Shown here: positions 1 to 10,679 of the stretch, piece after piece
Layout: every line of letters begins with the position of its first letter
Position numbering within the stretch: position 1 is the first letter of the stretch
NCBI GenBank assembly: GCA_032622095.1
Contig: CP136065.1
Span: forward strand, 205,568,151-205,632,150
DNA length: 64,000 bases
Reading direction: 5' to 3'
Source: Siphonodentalium dalli
Taxonomy: Eukaryota > Mollusca > Scaphopoda > Gadilida > Siphonodentaliidae
Translations under genes and position numbers: made by a program
The notes under the pieces: model-generated
What the model was told of the DNA's origin: nothing
Databases searched by the model: none
The model's input: only the letters and a program-made list of their open reading frames with translations

Positions 1-873
1 GGGAGCAAATTGAATTCTGCGAACCTGTGAGATTGATGTTTGGTTCAAGGGGGGGGGGGGGGGGGGGGTGCAGTTGGCCGTAAATTTGAGGAAACTTCTA
101 GCCACGTCCCTAGAACATGTGTCTGTTGTCTATACAGAGACTATTGTGCAAAACGACTGCATTTAACGAAACAAAACATGTTAAACATGAAATTGCTATA
201 ACATTAAGACTAGATGATAGTACATACGTGTATCTGATAATCCATCGATACCATATAATCCTACTATTTCTTGAATAAGAAGAAACATTATAATAACGAA
301 CACAGCAGAAGACATATCCATGCAGGTGCATATGAACTCGGTCAATGGTGACGTATCCGCCGAATTCGAAATCGACATGCGTTCGGGCGGTATTTTAAGG
401 ATGGAATTATGAAATGGACATATGAAAGTGACAATCAACAATGAATTGCAATTTCTTCGCCATCAACCGAAGTGCTCCCCCAGCGTTACTATCAATAGCG
501 TTATTATTTGGCTAATTTCAGTAATATTCTCCCAGTTTACATTCAATAAAACAAATTTGTCTCCGCATTTAAAATTCTTTGATATAGATCGTTTATATTC
601 TGCAATAATTTGTACACAAGAGACGGATTCTTATGTTTTATTGTGTTTTTAAACTCTGAGGTGGCGAAATCTCGGTTTGTTTACATTACGAACATTTGAG
701 TCCGTAATCGGAATCCGAATCCCTATCGGATTCCCACGAAATTAGGATTACGGTCTGTTCGTTTACTGATTCTGGAAATTTGTGGTCTGTTCTTTTGCCG
801 AACCAAGTCGTACGGGGACAAATCTGTAATCTGAATCCAGAATCCAAATCGGATTTTAGCGAAATAACGCCTC
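1..873. repeat. Tandem duplication, copy 1 (cut by window edge)
   Basis: Near-identical to 1866-2721. Includes a run of about 18 G at 51-68, which copy 2 also carries. Internal AATCCGAATCC/GGATTACGG motifs occur in both orientations. Short ORFs in both copies differ by indels, so no coding is inferred. Element class unknown. Confidence 0.8.
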
Positions 874-1305
874 AGAGCCGTAATTTCGCTAAAATCCGGA
901 TTGAGAATCCAAAGCCGATTACGGGGGGCGGAGCTAATTTCGGATTCTAGGTCAGATTTTAAAATCCACGTGGTCTCCGAAACTCTCCCCCAGCGTCAAA
1001 CATGGCTCATGTATTTGACACAAGTATCATTTGTATCTTATATTTATAAAGTGCATGTTTGTTGTGAAAGTCATGCTGTTCTTCTATGTGTGTATACACG
1101 GCACATAATTTGCTGCCAATCCGACTTAATCGCATCTTTTTTTCAAGTTAAAGTGTGTTTATTGATGATGGCAAGCATATCTAAACATGACAGCTCTAAG
1201 CCTCCTGAATCAAATTCCGAAGATGTTGTGAAGAACACGCGGAACTTGTCAGTTGAACAGGGACGTGACGACAGGGGTTGGTTGGGTGTCTCGACCCCCA
1301 CCCCG
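874..1305. other. Inter-copy sequence, no assigned gene
   Basis: An open frame with plausible composition ends at 1326 (MMASISKHDSSKPPESNSED... reading from 1165). It is preceded by a pyrimidine-rich TTTTTTTCAAG that could serve as an acceptor. I cannot match it to a family and see no convincing donor, so it is only noted here. Confidence 0.3.
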
Positions 1306-1707
1306 AACTTTGGTACAATTTGCTAAGCTGTGCAGTCATTCATACGTGAGGAAAATCAGGATTATTTTGACTAACTGTTTCAAATAATGATACGTACAAG
1401 CCAACAAACGCAACAAACAAACCCGATTTTAAATAAATACATATACAAACTTATGACTAACTCGAGAGAGGGTGTCCAGTGATCTGTATATATGTTCAAC
1501 TTGTTTTGGTAGTCATGTTGCTTTGCCATTACTAATTATTTATTTTTTCAGTGTAATAACATATGGGAGAGGGGGTACCCTTAAGTGAGTCAGTACTTGT
1601 CCCCCAATTCCTTTGTATGTATAAACAAATGTATGTGTTATATATCATGTGTTATCTAAATTTGACATATATTTGAAATAAATATATCTAAACTAAACTT
1701 TGGTACA
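1306..1707 (+). mobile_element. Short retroposon (SINE or LINE 3' end) with 12-bp target-site duplication
   Basis: The direct repeat AACTTTGGTACA flanks the body at 1306-1317 and 1696-1707. The body ends with a hairpin (gggggtac...gtacttgtccccc) followed by TTGAAATAAATATATCTAAACT, of which the AAATAAA plus short-repeat tail resembles 3' ends of CR1/L2-like LINEs and their SINEs. No ORF in the body. A similar hairpin plus 'TTGAAATAAAATATCC' tail occurs near 16440-16560. Confidence 0.6.
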
Positions 1708-1865
1708 TTCCAGCAGTCGGAAATTTCATGCATGACACAACATTAGTTGGACATTAATTTGACACCATATATAGGTTGGCATTGTTCTCATTGTTTGATT
1801 TTTTTCAACCAGTAAAAGTTGGTAATTTTCCAATCTTAGTGTTTGTCAGATTGGATATTTCCAAG

Positions 1866-2721
1866 GAGAGCAAATTGAATTCTGCGAACCTGTGAGATTG
1901 ATGTTTGGTTCAATGGGGGGGGGGGGGGGGGGGTGCAGTTGGCCGGAAATTTGAGGAAACTTCTAGCCACGTCCCTAGAACATGTGTCTGTTGTCTATAC
2001 AGAGACTATTGCGCAAAACGACTGCATTTAACGAAACAAAACATGTTAAAATTGCTATAACTTTAAGACTAGATGATAGTACATACGTGTATCTGATAAT
2101 CCATCGATACCATATAATCCTACTATTTCTTGAATAAGAAGAAACATTATAATAACGAACACAGCAGAAGACATATCCATGCAGGTTCATATGAATTCGG
2201 TCAATGGTGACGTATCCGCCGAATTCGAAATCGACATGCGTTCGGGCGGTATTTTAAGGATGGAATTATGAAATGGACATATGAAAGTGACAATCAACAA
2301 TGATTTGCCATCAACCGAAGTACTCCCCCAGCGTTACTATCAATAGCGTTATTATTTGGCTAATTTCAGTAATATTCTCCCAGTTTACATTCAATAAAAC
2401 AAATTTGTCTCCGCATTTAAAATTCTTTGATATAGATCGTTTATATTCTGCAATAATTTGTACACAAGAGACGGATTCTTATGTTTTATTGTGTTTTTAA
2501 ACTCTGAGGTGGCGGAATCTCGGTTTGTTTACATTACGAACATTTGAGTCCGTAATCGGAATCCGAATCCAAATCGGATTACCACGAAATTAGGATTACG
2601 GTCTGTTCGTTTACTGATTCTGCAAATTTGTGGTCTGTTCTTTTGCCGAACCAAGTCGTACGGGGACCAATCTGTAATCTGGATCCAGAATCTGAAACGG
2701 ATTTTAGCGAAATAACGCCTC
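1866..2721. repeat. Tandem duplication, copy 2
   Basis: Matches copy 1 at an offset of about 1,865 on the left and 1,848 on the right, because copy 2 lost short stretches (for example about 11 bp near 2303). It ends exactly where a palindromic TTAA-MITE fragment begins at 2722, so that insertion or truncation may set the right edge. Confidence 0.8.
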
Positions 2722-3030
2722 TGTGCCAATGCATTATCTTATATATACGAGTCGACCATAGGTCGCCTCGCATATATAAGAGAATGCATTGGCCTACCAA
2801 TTTTTTATCATTTTTTTTAAATAAATATTTCTTACAATTTTTAGGACATAAAAAACATCCATTACCCTGCAGGGAGCCCCACACATATATAGAAACATAT
2901 AGAAGAGTGTCGTCTGCTCATGTTTGTCTGGGGCTATTTATGGGTGAAATTATAAAATAGAATACAAGAAAAAATTATTAAAATTGTAAAAAATTGTTAG
3001 GCCAATGCATTCTCTTATATATGCGAGGCT
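2722..3030. mobile_element. TTAA MITE family 1, truncated copy (one full palindrome and one half)
   Basis: Carries the 69-bp palindrome module at 2724-2792, the longer spacer also seen in the copy at 62445, and a half module at 3002-3029 that breaks off at GCGAGG. Neither CCCTTTACCCAAC terminal repeat survives. Confidence 0.7.
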
Positions 3031-3530
3031 TACGACTGGATTTGATATGGCGGGTCACAAATATTTTATGATAACGTCGTCGTTTTTGGTAAAATCTCAA
3101 CATAGAAAACTGTTCAAGAGAAATATAATTGAGTTGCATTCAACATACATGTAGCATTATGTGTGTGTGTGGGGGGGGGGGGGGGGGGTGAGTACACTAT
3201 GGTTACTATGCAAATATTGTCCCACATTCTTTATACGTTGAAATTAATAATATATAAATAGTAGTTGGTTGTTGCATTCTTTAATTGGGTTTAAATGTAC
3301 TAACGTGGATATCAAGTATCATCATGCAACACGATATAAGCATATGCCACAGTTTTAAAGATAAAGCAACTCACGACGTTGATCTTATTAGTATTATACA
3401 TATACTACATAGGATTAACTAGAGATGGGCTTGTCCCAGATGGGACTAAGTAATACCCCCCCGTATTCAAAATGTTATTCGAATGAAGTAGCCATTACCA
3501 TATATTTGGCACTGAAATTATTTCAACAGG
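3031..3530. other. Unassigned stretch with GT/poly-G tract
   Basis: Contains (GT)n running into about 18 G at 3159-3188. Nothing else recognised on either strand. Confidence 0.4.
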
Positions 3531-3580
3531 TAACCCTAACCCTAACCCCCTTAACCCTAACCCCTAACTCTAATCCTAAA
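3531..3580. repeat. Degenerate interstitial telomeric repeat (CCCTAA)n
   Basis: About seven imperfect TAACCC units (taaccctaaccctaaccccc, then ttaaccctaacccctaactc). This is the metazoan TTAGGG repeat on the - strand, internal to the sequence. A two-unit relic (ccctaaccctgacc) is at 41781-41800. Confidence 0.75.
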
Positions 3581-3589
3581 TGTATTGAC

Positions 3590-4135
3590 TGAATAAAAGC
3601 ACGGACAAAATTAAGCATGTTGCGAAAAGATTTCTAAGTCGAAAAATGGGGATAACTCCACAAAAAAATGTCGGACAGACGTCATAAACGCAGGTGCACA
3701 GTTTCCCATGGTACTAAATATATGTTCCAAGTTTTTAAAAAATTGACCCAAAAATGTAGGAATAAAAGCTCGGACAAAATTATGCATGTTGCACAAAAAC
3801 TTCTAAGTCGAAAAAGGGGGAAAACTCCACCAAAAAATAAAAATGTAGGAAAATGTTGGAATAAAAGCTCGGACAAAATTATACATGTTGCGAAAATTTT
3901 CTAAGCCGAAAAAGGGGGGATAACTCCACCAAAAAAGACTGTCAGACGTCATAATCGCAGGTGCACAGGTTCCCATGGTGGTTGATGTCTGTGTCAAGTT
4001 TCACGGAAAATGATCATAAAACGACTGAGAAAAACTCCTGACAAAATTGTGTCCACGGACGGACAGACGGACGAGCAGACGAGCTGATACCAGTATACCC
4101 CCCCCCCCCAAACTCGTTGCGGGGGGGGGGGGGGG
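3590..4135. repeat. Degenerate tandem repeat of the 'ataactccacc ... GGACGGACAGACGG' type
   Basis: The unit gaataaaagctcggacaaaa recurs at 3591, 3760 and 3859. A second block (cgtcataa.cgcaggtgcaca...cccatggt) recurs at 3680 and 3948. It ends with GGACGGACAGACGGACG followed by C-run and G-run tracts. Short ORFs across it are repeat translations. Confidence 0.7.
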
Positions 4136-4250
4136 TATAATAATTTCTTGTGTGTGGGGGGGGGGGGGGGTATAGGTTAAATATACACATGTGACACATG
4201 CTAAACCTAAACATTCTGTCATAATTATATATCAATCTTTTTATCCACAG

Positions 4251-4324
4251 AAATCATTGCCGAAAGGATACGACAATTGTGCCTTCTTCTTGTGGTTTTA
4301 TACCTACTTCACTGAGAATAACAA
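4251..4324 (+). CDS. Voltage-sensing phosphatase (VSP/TPTE-like), penultimate coding exon
   Basis: Seen: a pyrimidine-rich acceptor ending in ccacag at 4250, an open 74-bp exon and a donor AA|GTAAGAT at 4325. In phase 0 it reads [20 protein letters not shown] followed by TENN, with two bases left over for a codon completed by the next exon. Known: the pattern LP..YDNC.F.FW..T.F.ENN belongs to the C2 domain of voltage-sensor-containing phosphatases (TPTE/TPTE2/Ci-VSP), PTEN-like phosphoinositide phosphatases whose C2 domain docks the catalytic domain on the plasma membrane. The next exon continues the same domain, which strongly supports the call. Earlier exons (voltage sensor, catalytic CxxGxxR loop) were not found between 1 and 4250, so they lie left of the window or were missed. 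Odd: the donor is the first unit of a minisatellite that repeats it (see findings). The phase at the start of the exon is inferred from the homology. Confidence 0.85.
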
Positions 4325-4553
4325 GTAAGATATATTATTATATATAACAAGTAAGATATATTATTATATATATAACAAGTAAGATATATTATTATATATA
4401 TAACAAGTAAGATTTATTATATATATAACAAGTAAGATATATTATTATATATAAAAAGTAATATATTATTATATACAAAAACAAGTAAGATATATTATTA
4501 TCTATATAACAAGTAAAATATATAATTATATATAAAACAAGTAAGATATATTT
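4319..4553 (+). repeat. 25-28-bp minisatellite repeating the VSP exon/intron junction
   Basis: Nine units of about AACAAGTAAGATATATTATT plus a short TA stretch. GTAAGAT occurs at 4325 (the real donor), 4351, 4379, 4407, 4432, 4485 and 4541, with variants at 4458 and 4513. A tenth unit (AACAAGTGAGAT, GT at 5065) lies beyond a MITE that split the array. Confidence 0.9.
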
Positions 4554-5045
4554 TTGTCCCCCGACGTTCTGAAAGAAAAGGGGGACTATAGAAACGGGAT
4601 CCGTCTGTCCGTTCGTCCGTCCGTCACACTTTTGAGTACCTTCATGGTTTAATCATCTCCTCCTACATATTTCATCCCAGAGATTTGAAACTTCAGAATA
4701 TTGTTGCCCATATATTGAAGATGTGCAGCATGTATATAGATGACGGAACAAATATTTTTTGACGGAGTTATTAACCCTTTACGATTTAGAAAATTTCAAC
4801 ATTTTTTATAATTTTCTGTATGAGGGTACCTTCATGGTGTAATCAACTCCTCTTACAGTTTTGATCGTAGATTTTTGAAACTTCAGAGTATTGTTACCCA
4901 CATATTGGAGATGTGCAACATCTATATAGATGACGGAATGTTTTTGTTTTTTACGGAGTTATTAACCCTTTTCGACTTAAAATTTCTTTAACAAAGCGGC
5001 ATCGACTTGCCACGTTGTCGGGGGACACTGTGGTCGGCTGACCTT
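4551..5045. mobile_element. MITE with TGTCCCCCGAC terminal inverted repeats
   Basis: The left end TGTCCCCCGAC (4555) is mirrored by GTCGGGGGACA (5016-5026), with flanking T-rich bases. It contains GTCCGTTCGTCCGTCCGTCAC and two tandem units of about 180 bp (each with 'taccttcatggt' and 'gacggagttattaaccc'). It interrupts the minisatellite, which resumes on its right. No coding capacity. Confidence 0.7.
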
Positions 5046-5180
5046 TTATTATATATAAAACAAGTGAGATATTAGATATATAATTTGACATTATGTAATA
5101 TAGTTGGCAACACCATTTCTTGGCACAACTAGATTCGGGTTAAATGTACATTAAGAGTTACCTACTCTTCCTGTATCGTA

Positions 5181-5697
5181 TACATTATTTACAATAAACG
5201 TGTCGATTGCTATAACTTTATTACCTTATCGATTGTCATAGAGTCTACAGTATTTACAATAAACGAGTCGATTGATATCAATGTATTACCTTATCGGTTG
5301 TCATAGTGTCTACATTATTTACAATACACGAGTCGATTGATATCAATGTATTACCTTATCGATTGTCATAGAGTCTACACTATTTACAATAAACGAGTCG
5401 ATTGATATCAATGTATTACCTTATCGGTTGTCATAGTGTCTACATTATTTACAATAAATGAGTCGATTGATATCAGTTTATTACCTTATCGGTGGTCATA
5501 GTGTCTACATTATTTACAATAAATGAGTCGATTGATATCAATGTATTACCTTATCGATTGTCATAGAGTCTACACTATTTACAATAAACGAGTCGATTGA
5601 TATCAATGTATTACCTTATCGGTTGTCATAGTGTCTACATTATTTACAATAACTGAGTCGATTGATATCAATGTATTACCTTATCGGTTGTCATATT
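5181..5697. repeat. 65-bp tandem array, about 8 copies
   Basis: The unit contains acaataaacgagtcgattga and accttatcggttgtcatag. The period of exactly 65 is measured from successive 'acaataaacg' at 5191 and 5256. Variants GATTGTCATAGAGTC and GGTTGTCATAGTGTC partly alternate, suggesting two-unit amplification. Confidence 0.92.
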
Positions 5698-5823
5698 GTA
5701 GGCAGATCTAGAGGGACATTAACAATTATTCTAAAGATAACAACAACAAAAATCCACTAAAATATCCCACGATGTGATCGCCATCGGTATTCAGCTAACC
5801 CGATGCGTACGATTGACATATAA

Positions 5824-6041
5824 GCTCTGTCGCTGAGTTGCGGCCATATTGGATCCATCCAGGCCCGTTCCGTTTTCTTAGTGCTACAGGTCAAAGTTCC
5901 GGAGTAGAATTCCATATATGGATTTCATGAATATTCAAAAGCTCCATATATGGAATGCTGCTCAAGAACTTTGACCTGTATAGCACTAAAAAACGGAACG
6001 GGGCTGGATGGATCCAATATAGCCGCGACTCAGTGACAAAG
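5824..6041. mobile_element. Inverted-repeat (fold-back) MITE
   Basis: The left arm (gctctgtcgctgagttgcgg..., with ggatccatccaggcccgttc and gctacaggtcaaagtt) is mirrored on the right, each arm about 100 bp. The arms meet around CCATATATGGA. Several mismatches and small indels suggest moderate age. Confidence 0.8.
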
Positions 6042-6320
6042 CGTTTTGTAGGCTATTTGCCAGTCGTAGAGCTAAATTGAATTTATATATAAAAATATCC
6101 GCGTCGTAACAGTGCCAGATGGAACCCATAACACATCTCAAAGTCGAGAATTCGTGCTATTCAAAACTCTTTGTCGAAAGTCTGCTACATCGTTCCATGT
6201 TCCGTGAGGTCATCGATCTCAGAGCAATTATACTTACAATTAATCAGCTACAAAATAGCATTATCAGCCACAGTAGCTAAGCTGTATTTGTTTCTACAGA
6301 AAATATCGCCTTCTTTTCAG

Positions 6321-6438
6321 GATGCGATTCCCGAGAGATGAGCTGGACAACCCTCACAGGAAGAAGTTTCATAAAATCTTTAAAGACTCGTTTGTCGTTG
6401 AGATAGAATTCCAGGAAATCAAAGACGAATTCGCTTGA
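6321..6438 (+). CDS. Voltage-sensing phosphatase (VSP/TPTE-like), terminal coding exon
   Basis: Seen: acceptor ttcttttcag at 6311-6320, then an open 118-bp exon ending in TGA at 6436-6438. The first base G completes the lysine codon AA|G begun in the previous exon. The exon then reads [16 protein letters not shown] and [19 protein letters not shown], and ends EFA. Known: P..ELDN.H..K...I....F.VEI.F is the last stretch of the C2 domain of VSP/TPTE proteins, and a stop shortly afterwards matches the family, which lacks PTEN's long C-terminal tail. The exon is 1,996 bp from the previous one. Downstream, an ATTAAA lies at 6713-6718, and the first canonical AATAAA (6827-6832) lies inside a TTAA MITE in the same sense. 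An alternative acceptor (tttctacag, ending near 6300) is visible but would not preserve the junction codon as neatly. Confidence 0.88.
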
Positions 6439-6789
6439 AAACTAACTATACTCTATATATATATAGTGCCTCTTCTTGCGTTGAAACATGCTAATCAACG
6501 TTTATCATCATTTTGCTATTTACATTTGAACATTTTCTGTTGGTGGTTCCAATTATATATTTTCTGCCACACAACATTTGGATGGAAAAAAATCAAGAGA
6601 GAGGCACTCAGCTAGCCCTATATAGTTTGGACGGAATCGATTGTTTACTGAATATATGGTTTGTAACCCAAGAAAACGATACAAAAAAGTCTCAGTTTTG
6701 AGCACTTTAGAATTAAATGCAATTGTTTCACTCACGCATTCACGAACTAAATTGATTTGTTGCCATTTTGGTAGCTGTTATACACATAT

Positions 6790-7179
6790 TTAACCCTTTA
6801 CCCAACAAACCGGCCAAAACCGGCCAAATAAAGCTTCAACAGCCTAAAATATCTTCGGTCTGTCTCAATAGAACCATACACATATGGATATCATTGGAAC
6901 CGGCTCCTTGACCACATTGTGATAGTTACAGTTATGCCCTGTGCCAATGCATTCTCTTATATATGCGAGTCGACCATAGGTCGCCTCGCATATATAAGAG
7001 AATGCATTGGCCTAAAAAAAATATTTTTTTAACATTTTTTCTTACATTCTTTAACAATTTTATAATGTTTAATGTGTTAAGCCAATGCATTCTCTTATAT
7101 ATGCGAGGCGACCTATGGTCGACTCGCATATATAAGAGAATGCATTGGCACAGGGCCCTTCTGTTGGGTAAAGGGTTAA
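6790..7179. mobile_element. TTAA MITE family 1, complete copy
   Basis: TTAA (6790-6793), then CCCTTTACCCAACA on the left, and TGTTGGGTAAAGGG then TTAA (7176-7179) on the right. Inside are two 69-bp palindrome modules (6943-7011 and 7082-7149) in opposite orientation with an AT-rich spacer. TTAA duplication and CCC termini are known for piggyBac; Kolobok elements also use TTAA. An apparent ORF through it is a translation of the palindromes. Confidence 0.85.
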
Positions 7180-9423
7180 AAGCAACAAACATTGGCACGT
7201 CGAATTGGAGTATTCCAAATCAAGAAATAAACGAAATGATCATTAAAACACACCTTTTACCGGGAGCACTCAACGTTCGAGGTAAAAGCAATCCGCCTCT
7301 GGTTAATATCCCGAAGCGCGTGAGAAGAGTGCAATTTGTGTATGATAATTATATATATACCTTTATTGTCCTCCATGATATGAAGAGTATATTTTACGTA
7401 CAGAAATTGACCATTTACAAAGAGGTGGTCGTTAACTTATATACACACATTTTGACATTCAAGAGTGAAATACAGAAACAAAGAAAATAAAATCGTGCAC
7501 ACATTTCCATTCATAGTCAGGCAACATACACACGCGTAGGCCTACTACCCATCTGTCTGCACAAGGACACGCACGCAATTAAATTAACTTAGAATGGCGA
7601 TCACTCGCAGACATTACCTCACAAACAGGCGAGCAATATATACTAACTTGCCATGTTGACAGTCGCCTATAGTTGTTCCCATTTCGAATTTGTTAACAAG
7701 ACAAATGTAAAATTCACACACGATATTTCCTTCACATATGTTAATCTGCCAGCGGAAGGAGATATCACCAGCACCCTGCCCCTGACGTGAACAATCTGCC
7801 ACCGACAATAAGATGAATCATTTTCACTGATTTAATATTAGTTGAAGATGACATTGTGATATCTTTGTTATCAAATCGAGATGAAGTTGACGTTTTTTTT
7901 CAAAGATGTTTCCTAGATAGATATAGATCAACGTCAAATACAATTTTAGTTAATTAAATACTGCTCCAGTTAACAGCCCTTGTCAACACTATCATCGCGT
8001 TTGATGTTTTCACTATTTTGTAAGTGATATATAGAGCTTTACGCCTGGTAATCTTCTCCCGCACAATGATTGGCTCCACTGAAAAGTGAATTTTAGTGCA
8101 TGGTTACTTCGTATATTTCTTGATAAGGAATAATACTCCAATTCGACGTACAATTTATTTATGTGTCTTAATATGTGCATATTACAGGTTCCCAAAATAG
8201 CAACAAATCTATTTAATTTCCTGCACGCGTGGGTACAGATATACAATTTTTCCAAAACTCGCTGAAAAAAATCGCATGTTTTGTCGTTTTCTTGTGCTAC
8301 AATCCAAATATTAATTCAATAATGGATTATGTTGCCAGCCGAGCAGATTGACACACGTTGTGACATGTCTGAGTGACGTTTCTCGTTGGCTGCGATAGAG
8401 AGGACCACGTTAAGCTAGAGAGGCCGGACCAAGAGCGAAGAGATTTCTTACCCAAGTTAGCTGCCCCATGCCTACGCGTGGACGTCATACGTCATGCAAC
8501 GCCTACGACATTGATTCTGAACACATAACTGGCAATTTGGGCCACTATAGTGATGTGTTGGTTTTTATATATTGCTGATTATATTTCAAAAAACTAATGT
8601 TTACAAGCAAAATGAGGAGCGAATATTTAAAAAGACAAATAAAACTGATATCATATCGGGAACACTCCATGCATGGGAACTACATACCAAATCTATACTC
8701 GTATTCGAATAGACCTTATGTGTGTCGTAAAACAGAAAAACAATAACCAACGAACAAAAACACAGGCCTATATATTGTACGGGAGCAGATTATAACCAAT
8801 AGCTATATTGACACAACAAATCGAACTTGGTTTCCACGCCTGTAAATCATTCAAAAGTCCTACCGTGCGAATTTCACTCACACCGAAGAAAAAGAAATCT
8901 AGCGAAATTATTTCGTATAATTTTTGTCTGGCACATTATTAATTTGTATTATGCGCCGACGTATCTCGGAACATGAATTGAGTCAGTCCGAAATCATATC
9001 AAAACATTACGTTGTTTTCCTCCTTTGTAATAGTATTGTTTTAGTTTTGTATTTTACGCCCAAACGATTCTGGCATTCACTTGCTCTAGCTCATGAGACA
9101 CCACCGCCGTCAGCGCTTGCTTATAGGCGTGATTAAATCGGGAATGAGATTCATCAATTAGTTCGGTCATCGAATAATATTGATGTGAAACTGACGTTTT
9201 AATCATACGATATTTCGGTCGTTCTTACCTATGACGGTCACAAGAACAAAGATCGTGTGATTATAACCCTTTATTTATTTACCATTCAGTTATAACAGTA
9301 TACACTGACATGGTCTATTAATCATTTGTAGGGATGTTAAGGATGTGAGCAGACGACAGCCATCCGAACATAATACACGTACATAATAAATCATATGCAT
9401 GCATTTGTGCACAGGAAATGTTT
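7180..9423. other. No gene or repeat recognised
   Basis: Only short, composition-driven ORFs. CRE-like ACGTCA words occur near 8480-8495. No paralogous segment in the window was noticed. Confidence 0.4.
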
Positions 9424-9480
9424 AGATAATAAGTTCAATAAACGACCGAAATATATGGTCATTTGTTGAACTTATTATCT
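9424..9480. repeat. Short inverted repeat
   Basis: AGATAATAAGTTCAA is mirrored by TTGAACTTATTATCT, separated by about 27 bp. It could be a small fold-back element. The adjoining 65-codon frame ending at 9660 is rich in Arg and Lys but not recognised. Confidence 0.65.
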
Positions 9481-9660
9481 GAATATTTCCCTAAAGAAAC
9501 TTCTCATCAACGAGTTTTAAGAATAGAAAGGGTTAAAAGACACATGCCTATAAAAGTGTATAATTCGTGGATCCATATGTCAATAAGAAGATTGAGTGGA
9601 CATATAATTAAAAGGTTTGCAAATGCATACCGACAGCAGTACCGAAGGGTCCACGAATAG

Positions 9661-10627
9661 TAATTTTCGATATTTAAATAAAACGAAAAGCTGCGCTTGG
9701 CCATACGCCCCCAAGTCATAGAATGTTGTCATTGGCTTTCCTTTTAGAAAGAAGAGAATTGAATGAATATTTTGTCGCTGGATATTTTTAGAAAAAAAAT
9801 ATAGAAAATAACAATCCGAGTAATCAACATACCAAATTTGAAAGCAATAAGATAATTACCGGTACAACTAATGTTAATATGATCACACGTAAACTAAATC
9901 AATATGGCGGTCTGCTCTCCAAAATAAAATAAATAATTAGATTTTTTAATTTCCCGGTATCGGAAATAGGTCGATGAAATTACTGTGACACCTATACTAG
10001 AAAATAATGACATTTCTTCCCGTGTTCGAGTAGAAATTTCGCAGAGTTATACTTTTGTGCGACACTTTAATCATAACACGGGATCCACAATCCAGTTCTA
10101 TTGATTACACTGAATCGTACGCACGCGTAAGACGTAATGGAGCAACCACAAATTCAGTATCACACTAGTCATCTTTAATTAAATGGCATATATACACTAA
10201 CGATTTAGGTTTCGATAAAAAAGTATTTTTTATATATTTTTGTAAACAATTTCATGCGAATAAGAGGTTTTGGTAGCCATATATCGACAGCATCAAAAGA
10301 GGTTGTTTTAAAACGTTTTGACATTTTTGTCAGCCTTGCAAAAAAATCGAATGGTCGTCTCGTATACAGCAGCGTTCCTACTCCCGTTGCATAAAGCGGT
10401 CAATAATAAAGAGCGTTCTCAATTAAGTTCTTTTGTTTACATGCTCATTACTGTGGTTGCTCCAATACGTCTTATGTGTGATCATATTAATGTCCAATTT
10501 CACCCCCTGGAACCAGGCACAGGATCGGAACAATTATATCAGCACACCATTACTCAATTAAACAACACATTTCAGACTAGATATGCTTGAAAAATCAAAC
10601 TAGATGTACCAGAATAAATACAATCTA
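9661..10627. other. Unassigned stretch with relics of the 10.7-kb repeat
   Basis: Around 9810-9880, 'aatcaacataccaaatttga' and 'accggtac' resemble the repeat at 10680. Around 10405, 'aataaagagcg' is a motif shared with other dispersed repeats here (32130, 32215, 36440-36510 and 48550-48605 on the other strand). No gene seen. Confidence 0.4.
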
Positions 10628-10679
10628 CGCATGTATATTCGATCTGATATTTCCAAATTTATACTGTGTTAGCAAAAAA

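Larger units (their letters stand above)
4325..6320 (+). other. Intron of the VSP-like gene (GT..AG)
   Basis: Begins GTAAGAT, ends TTCTTTTCAG, 1,996 bp. Almost all of it is repeat: a donor-containing minisatellite, a TGTCCCCCGAC-ended MITE, an 8-copy 65-bp array and an inverted-repeat MITE, all listed separately. The stretch 6042-6300 shows no repeat that I recognise. Confidence 0.8.

Noticed and set aside
901-1326. 141-codon frame as the N-terminal exon of the VSP-like gene
   Set aside because: No voltage-sensor or phosphatase exons lie between it and 4251, the reading is uncertain and the frame continues into a retroposon.
5181-5697. CRISPR-like regular array
   Set aside because: Repeats are contiguous 65-bp units with no unique spacers, inside an intron of animal DNA.
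6932-7198. Repeated peptide QCILLYMRGDLWSTRIYKRM seen in several frames as a conserved protein
   Set aside because: It is a translation of the 69-bp palindrome module of a MITE and appears on both strands for that reason.
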